NCBI GenBank assembly: GCA_017164015.1
Contig: CP071065.1
Span: 2,818,501-2,882,500 of the forward strand
Source: Nostoc sp. UHCC 0702
GTDB taxonomy: Bacteria; Cyanobacteriota; Cyanobacteriia; Cyanobacteriales; Nostocaceae
Direction: 5' to 3'
DNA length: 64,000 nucleotides
The position numbers and the translations under genes were made by a program. Position 1 is the stretch's first letter; the number at the start of each line of letters is the position of its first letter. Positions 59,478-64,000 of the stretch are shown here, piece after piece. Under the pieces are notes generated by a model, which had not been told where the DNA came from, ran no database searches, and saw only the letters and a list, made by a program, of their open reading frames with translations.

Positions 59478-59956
59478 TCGAATATGATATCAGAGGTTCG
59501 TGTGGTGTAAACCTACGCAACTTCGGCGAACGTAACCGTTACTAAGCTTGACAGATTTAGCTATTAGAGCTAAGTCGTTAGTCCAAAAAATTAATTTGAT
59601 GTAGTAGCGGCTCAAGCAGGAATGCCTGAGCCTTTTTGACTCAAAATTTGGACTGTACGCTGTAAATTTAAGCTTTATCAACCAAAACCTATTTCTGGGA
59701 GTTATGCATGACAAATTTAACTTTTTCAGAAATTGGATCTTCTCTAAGGGATTGAAGCTAATCCATATTTGCAAAAACCTTACTCAGACCTCACTTATGT
59801 TAAGGTCTTTCCTGACCTTCAGTATTCGGCCACGGCATAGATCAGGGTTCCCCTAGCCAGTTTATCCCTTTGGGTATGACTCTGGCTGCTTGTTGTTCTT
59901 GAGTTTAATTCCCTAATTAATAGCTATCAACTAACAGTATATAAGCTATATCTATT
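59478..59956 (+). other. Gene-free region with a terminator and a candidate small RNA
   Basis: A plus-strand terminator lies at 59609-59637 with no intact gene before it. TTAGCTATTAGAGCTAA (59556-59572) is a further hairpin. A short untranslated RNA from about 59490 to 59637 is possible. The minus-strand frame of 94 codons here lacks family features. Confidence 0.35.
59609..59637 (+). terminator. Rho-independent terminator
   Basis: GGCTCA (59609-59614) pairs with TGAGCC (59627-59632), extended by an inner GC pair, and is followed by TTTTT. Confidence 0.65.
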
Positions 59957-60637
59957 TCATCCCCCTAACTCTCGCAACATAGCATCTACCCTGGCTACTC
60001 CATCCAAGTCATTCTGTTTTTGGTATAGGATACGAGCTTTTTGAAGCACAGTATTTGCTTGTTTGGTTTGGCGTCGCTGTTTATACATAGAAGCCATAAA
60101 CTCATAAGTTTGGGCATTGTTCTTGTTAAGGCTGATTGCTTGATCGTATGCCCACATAGCTGCTTCATAATCTCCCAAACGGGCTTGGGTTACACCCAAT
60201 CCTATATAGGCATTCATGTGGTTGCGGTTGAGTTGTATGGCTTTACGGTAAGCTTCCTTAGCTCCAGCAGTATCACCTAAATTACCTTTGATATAACCCA
60301 CAGCATAGTAAAAATCGCTATTATTGGGGTTGATAGCAATAGCACGACGATATGAGGCTAGCGCCGACTGGTAATTTCCTTGTTGGGCGTATAAGTAGCC
60401 TATGCCAGAATGAATTTTGGCATTTTTGGGGTCTAGGGTACTGGCTCGTTGATAGACAGCGATCGCTCCATTATAATCACCGACATCCACCAGCCTGCGG
60501 CCTTCCTCTAAGATTTCCTTTAACTCAGGGTTTTTGGCTTGCGATACTAGTACCTGAGCTTGAGCTACTGAGGGGATGGTTACTGTACAACATCCTAATA
60601 ACAGTACACTAACTATCAATGAAATGCGTTTGTACAC
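59957..60637 (-). CDS. Exported TPR protein
   Basis: The start is a GTG at 60637. The 226-residue product has a signal peptide (about 1-27, with a Cys-Cys near residue 16-17 and an AQA cleavage site) followed by at least four TPR units, e.g. YNGAIAVYQRASTLDPKNAK and YQSALASYRRAIAINPNNSD. TPRs mediate protein-protein contacts. No enzymatic domain is present and the partner is unknown. Confidence 0.88.
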   Translation of the reverse strand: MYKRISLIVSVLLLGCCTVTIPSVAQAQVLVSQAKNPELKEILEEGRRLVDVGDYNGAIAVYQRASTLDPKNAKIHSGIGYLYAQQGNYQSALASYRRAIAINPNNSDFYYAVGYIKGNLGDTAGAKEAYRKAIQLNRNHMNAYIGLGVTQARLGDYEAAMWAYDQAISLNKNNAQTYEFMASMYKQRRQTKQANTVLQKARILYQKQNDLDGVARVDAMLRELGG

Positions 60638-61680
60638 AGTATAATTCCTGAAATTTTAGAACTATTTTTTCTTGTACATTAAAACAAAAATCTGGATTTT
60701 TGAAAACTGTATTTATGCAGGTTTATAAAATATTAATAAATCTCAATTACGATACTTAGGAATACTACAAAATTGCTAACTTTTTTACTTAAGTATATAT
60801 TCATCAGTATAAATGATTAAGTATACCCCGCAGATTAATCTATAATTGAGAAAAAAATATCTTTTGACCTCAGTAGTTTTACATTTACTGACTGAAACAG
60901 ACAAAAGATACACCTTTCCCACTAAGTGTGCAATATCAATTACTTGTAATCAAGCTACTTGATAAACTGTCATGTATGTATATAATTTTCCCCTTTTTTA
61001 TCCAAAATCATTCATCATGTTTAGGTAATTACCTTGAAGGGAAGGGGTAGCTCAACTCCCCTCTCCTCGTAGGAGAGGGGTAGGGGGAGAGGTTCTTCCA
61101 GGATTACTGAATTGGTGTTCTAGAAGTCGCGGCTACACAAACAAAACCCGCTTACCCGGGTTCAAAAACCCTGATTTTCCGTTAGTCCGTGCAGGCGGAC
61201 TTAGCTTGTGTAGTAGCGAATTATATTCGCCCAATACTTAAGAGACATCCTCTTATAAAATGTTTATGAAGTCTGTTTGTACCTCACCCCAAACGAAAAG
61301 ACTAGCTCTATGAACAAAGCTACTGACTCACGCTTGATTGAAGTCTGAAAACTAGAGTATATACTTTTAGGACTTACGCGCATTGTCATATATTTTTGAC
61401 AAAAATCGTCCACAGTCAAGAGTCAAAAGTCCAAAAACCTTGACTTTTTACCCTTGACTATTGACTCAAGACTGCCATCGCAGAAAATATGTGTGCCAGT
61501 TGCGTAAGTCCTGACTTTGTTTCTCATATCTGTTAGTCGTTGAGGCATAGTTATAAATACCTGCATCATAGACACCCATGAACCTTATTGATAATGCGGG
61601 ATAAAAATTATTGTTACCTGCTCCCTATTCGCTATTTTTATATGAGGTGTCAGCTAATGGACTATTTGCGAGGCTAATTT
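60638..61680. other. Long intergenic region of AT-rich DNA and repeats
   Basis: 60638-61020 is AT-rich with no gene. 61030-61095 holds a GAGGGG/CCCCTC palindrome. 61120-61257 is a left-truncated AGAGGATGT element. 61369-61512 is a complete AGGACTTACGC element. Confidence 0.55.
61369..61512. repeat. Miniature element, AGGACTTACGC family, copy 3
   Basis: AGGACTTACGCGCATTGTCA at 61369 and GTGCCAGTTGCGTAAGTCCT ending at 61512, with the AGTCAAGAG fold-back inside. It is nearly the same length as copy 1. Confidence 0.75.
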
Positions 61681-62007
61681 ATGATTTTAACTACAACTGA
61701 TGTGATTCAAGGTGCAGTTATTGAGTCATATTTAGGTATTGTGACGGCAGAAGTCGTTTATGGCAGCAACTTCCTGCGGGATTTTTTAGCCAGTATTCGG
61801 GATGTGATTGGTGGACGCACCGGCAGCTACGAGCGTCTATTTGAACAGGGACAACGCAAAGCAATAGCCGAATTAGAACAACGGGCGCAGCGTTTAGGAG
61901 CAAATGCTGTGATTGGCATTGAAATTGATACGGGTACAATCAATGTTGACCAGTCAGGAGTTCTGTTGTTAATTACTGCCACCGGTACTGCTGTGAAAAT
62001 GCGTTAA
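61681..62007 (+). CDS. YbjQ family (DUF74) protein
   Basis: This 108-residue protein has the complete YbjQ pattern: VIESYLGIVTAEVVYGSNFL, RDVIGGRTGSYERLFEQGQR, AIAELEQRAQRLGANAVIGI, with alternating strands to the end. The family forms a ring-like pentamer and is often called heavy-metal binding, with little evidence. It is monocistronic. Confidence 0.92.
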   Translation: MILTTTDVIQGAVIESYLGIVTAEVVYGSNFLRDFLASIRDVIGGRTGSYERLFEQGQRKAIAELEQRAQRLGANAVIGIEIDTGTINVDQSGVLLLITATGTAVKMR

Positions 62008-62738
62008 TCTTTTCATCTTCATGACTGAGTTTATGTCTTTTGATAGCAGGAATAAGTAATTTATTAGAGGATGTCTCTTAAGTCTAATTTATTACTTCCC
62101 CTAGCGACTAGAAGTCGCAGCTAAACATACAAAACCCACCTACCCTTCGGGTTCTGCGAAGCAGTACGTGGGTTAAAAATCCTTATTTTTCCGCGTTCGG
62201 CTTCGCCGTTCCCGTTCACCGTTGGGCGAAGCCCTTCCCGCAGGGAAGGGTAGGCGGACGCGCGTTTGTGTAGTAGCGAATTATATTCGCCAAATACTTA
62301 AGAGACATCCTTTTATAATAAATTACTTATTCCTTTTTACTCAAATATTAACAAAATTTACTAAATGAGCCTTTTGAAAATAATTGAAAATTTGCGTATT
62401 TTTTTAAAAATTAAAGTTTGTCTATTATCAACTAGATATACGAAATTAAAAAAAATTATTTTTTAACTTATTCAAAACTAAATATTAATATTTCAGATAA
62501 ATTTAAAATAAATATAAAAAAATCCAACTATCCAGTAAATAAATATTAGTAATGGGCAATAAAAATTAAAGTTTTGTAAATGCCAAATCTTCTTACTAAA
62601 GGCAGAGAAAATAACTCTTTCTATTGATAGATATTCAAATAGAAGTTTAGCAATTTAATCTGTAAACATAAGCAAAGATAAGCATGAATATATCTGAACA
62701 AAAACTTTGCTAAAGCAGAGCAATGGAGCGAATAAGCT
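62008..62738. other. Intergenic region: one miniature element, then AT-rich DNA
   Basis: After the miniature element ending at 62333, positions 62334-62738 are very AT-rich with no gene. They should contain the promoter of the membrane-protein gene. No regulatory motif was recognised. Confidence 0.5.
62049..62333. repeat. Miniature element, AGAGGATGT family, best-preserved copy
   Basis: GGAATAAGTAATTTATTA at 62049 plus AGGATGTCTCTTAAGT is inverted at the right end (to 62333), giving terminal inverted repeats of about 35 bp with one 4-base gap. Inside are several GC-rich palindromes. The element has no ORF. Confidence 0.8.
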
Positions 62739-63371
62739 ATGTCATACGTAAATCGTGTAGGTGATGATGTTATTAATGACCCGCCAGTGGCAGGTAGAGT
62801 AGTTGAATACCATGATCGTGTTCGCTGGGGCCCGATAATTTCGGGTGTATTGGTTGCTTTGGCTACTCAATTAATTTTGAGTTCTTTGTTTGGAGCAATT
62901 GGAGCAGGTAATGTTGCAAACTCAGGAGCGCCTAGAACAATTGCACCCAATGTTGCCGGTAATGTGGGGCTTTGGTCAACCATTGCATTGTTGATTTCGT
63001 TATTTACCGGCGGTTGGGTGACAAGCCGCGCTTGTGGGCCAATGAATCGGAATACCGCATTACTTAACGGTGCAATTTTTTGGGCTACTACTTTAGCAAT
63101 TAGCTCTTGGCTATTGGCAAGTGGGGTATCAGGTGCTTTTGGTATTGCTGCTTCTAACGCTGCGGGTGTCATCAATCAAGTGCAACAGTCGGGTACTGGC
63201 GTACCAACAAATGTACCGAATCTAACTGCCGAGCAAGCTCGTGATATTGCTGCTGCAACCTCAAAAGGTTTGTGGTGGTTTGTATTCGGTTCTTTGCTGG
63301 GTTTAGCTGCGGCGCTTATGGGAGCTGTTGCTGGAGTTCGCAGTCCTCGCGCTAACAATCACCTGAGTTAA
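62739..63371 (+). CDS. Hypothetical four-helix membrane protein
   Basis: This 210-residue protein starts with a polar segment (MSYVNRVGDDVINDPPVAGR), then hydrophobic helices at about 30-52, 75-92 (LWSTIALLISLFTGGWVTSR), 108-130 and 168-198. Gly/Ala-rich helices with SG and GxxxG pairs recall small membrane proteins of the YrzE/TIGR04086 type. The function is unknown. It is followed by a bidirectional terminator. Confidence 0.7.
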   Translation: MSYVNRVGDDVINDPPVAGRVVEYHDRVRWGPIISGVLVALATQLILSSLFGAIGAGNVANSGAPRTIAPNVAGNVGLWSTIALLISLFTGGWVTSRACGPMNRNTALLNGAIFWATTLAISSWLLASGVSGAFGIAASNAAGVINQVQQSGTGVPTNVPNLTAEQARDIAAATSKGLWWFVFGSLLGLAAALMGAVAGVRSPRANNHLS

Positions 63372-63418
63372 GAAAGCATACTGAAGAAACCTTTGGGAAA
63401 ACTGAATGTCAGTAATTT

Positions 63419-63446
63419 TAAAAGCACCTTGAAAAAGGTGCTTTTT
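63419..63446. terminator. Bidirectional terminator
   Basis: AAAAGCACCTT (63420-63430) pairs with AAGGTGCTTTT (63435-63445). A runs on the left and T runs on the right serve both convergent genes. Confidence 0.85.
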
Positions 63447-63451
63447 GTGAT

Positions 63452-63910
63452 TTAACGTTGGCGTTTATAGCGTCCAATTAAATCTACTTTCGCCAAAACA
63501 TGATTTTCTATTGCTGCTAAAATTTGGTTTTTGGTAGCACCAATCGGCAAACTTAACTCTTGATCTAGTGCATAAAGTTTGAAAAAATAGCGATGGATGC
63601 CACTGGGTGGACAGGGGCCACCATAACCTAACTTGCCGAAATCATTTGTCCCCTGAACTCCACCATTAGGTAAAGCCTTAACAGCCGCAATTTTTTCTGG
63701 TAACTGGCGAACTGTAGCTGGAATATCGTAAATGACCCAATGAACAAATGTCCGCCCAGGTGCATCGGGGTCATCAACAATTAATACTATGCTTTTTGTA
63801 CCTTTGGGGACTTCATCCCAGATCAGAGGTGGGGAGATATCTTCTCCATCACAAGTATATTTTGCAGGAATTAAACCATTAGCATCAAAGGCAGTGCTTT
63901 CTAATTTCAT
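63452..63910 (-). CDS. YbhB/YbcL family (PEBP) protein
   Basis: The ATG at 63910 has AGGAGG eight bases before it, giving 152 residues; a GTG at 63919 would overlap that site. It has the phosphatidylethanolamine-binding fold: AKYTCDGEDISPPLIWDEVP, LIVDDPDAPGRTFVHWVIYD, and GGPCPPSGIHRYFFKLYALD. These are the conserved ligand-pocket blocks (DPDAP and GxHRY). Bacterial members are cytosolic with unknown ligands. Confidence 0.94.
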   Translation of the reverse strand: MKLESTAFDANGLIPAKYTCDGEDISPPLIWDEVPKGTKSIVLIVDDPDAPGRTFVHWVIYDIPATVRQLPEKIAAVKALPNGGVQGTNDFGKLGYGGPCPPSGIHRYFFKLYALDQELSLPIGATKNQILAAIENHVLAKVDLIGRYKRQR

Positions 63911-64000
63911 GGTTTTCACCTCCTGTGTAGATTGACTACTCTTACTTTGGCTGATTATTTTATTGCCATTTTTAACATCACCACAACTTACTAAATATAT

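Noticed and set aside
59490..59774. 94-codon minus-strand frame
   Set aside because: Composition unlike a protein, and it overlaps a plus-strand terminator hairpin.

Overview
The window is chromosomal DNA of a cyanobacterium, most likely a filamentous heterocyst-forming type (Nostocales). The evidence is: many HIP1 octamers (GCGATCGC); RNA polymerase beta' split into rpoC1 and rpoC2; the order rpsT-tatD-rpoB-rpoC1-rpoC2; a plastid-like pyruvate dehydrogenase E2; several Uma2 (DUF820) and DUF29 paralogues; large multidomain Ser/Thr kinases; and many short tandem repeats (STRRs) of 7-9 bp units between genes. The species cannot be named from the sequence alone.

Layout. 1-8 kb is accessory. It holds a small orphan CRISPR array whose leader side is replaced by a truncated tnpB, then a family 2 glycosyltransferase, a CtpC-type protease, a YdcF protein, and a Uma2 gene split by a complete tnpB element. 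8-18 kb holds recQ, a short-chain dehydrogenase, a stack of three miniature repeats, two tandem small membrane-protein ORFs not described here under any name, an acyl-CoA/acyl-ACP synthetase, a YlqD protein, a 42-unit heptamer array and the PDH E2 gene. 18-24 kb holds two Uma2 genes, an IS4-like element with a frameshifted transposase, and a PEP-CTERM protein. 24-29 kb holds a glutathione-dependent formaldehyde detoxification pair (class III alcohol dehydrogenase and S-formylglutathione hydrolase) with two DUF29 genes between them, then avtA and rimM. 29-37 kb holds two Ser/Thr kinases, an alpha/beta hydrolase, an overlapping Uma2 pair and a GIY-YIG protein.

37.7-49.3 kb is the conserved minus-strand RNA polymerase block (rpsT, tatD, rpoB, rpoC1, rpoC2), closed by a strong hairpin terminator. 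50-57 kb holds hisD, a universal stress protein, another Uma2, hslO (Hsp33), a large coiled membrane protein and a 2OG-Fe(II) oxygenase. 57.4-59.3 kb is an apparently intact IS605-type element (tnpA plus a tnpB without zinc ribbon). The end is repeat-rich, with a TPR protein, a YbjQ protein, a four-helix membrane protein and a PEBP/YbhB protein.

Most unusual signals. (1) The split Uma2 gene can be rebuilt in frame by removing a 1,480-bp tnpB element between a TTAC target and a TCAA end. (2) A 57-bp palindromic repeat with a 5-bp target duplication is inserted in frame inside that same tnpB, and STRR-like DNA is inserted in frame inside rpoC2. (3) A CRISPR array is abutted by a co-oriented tnpB. 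(4) Two tandem small membrane-protein ORFs. (5) At least five families of miniature inverted-repeat elements, one clearly derived from the IS4-like element present here. (6) Two or three candidate structured RNAs with no assigned family. No cas genes and no tRNA or rRNA genes were seen.
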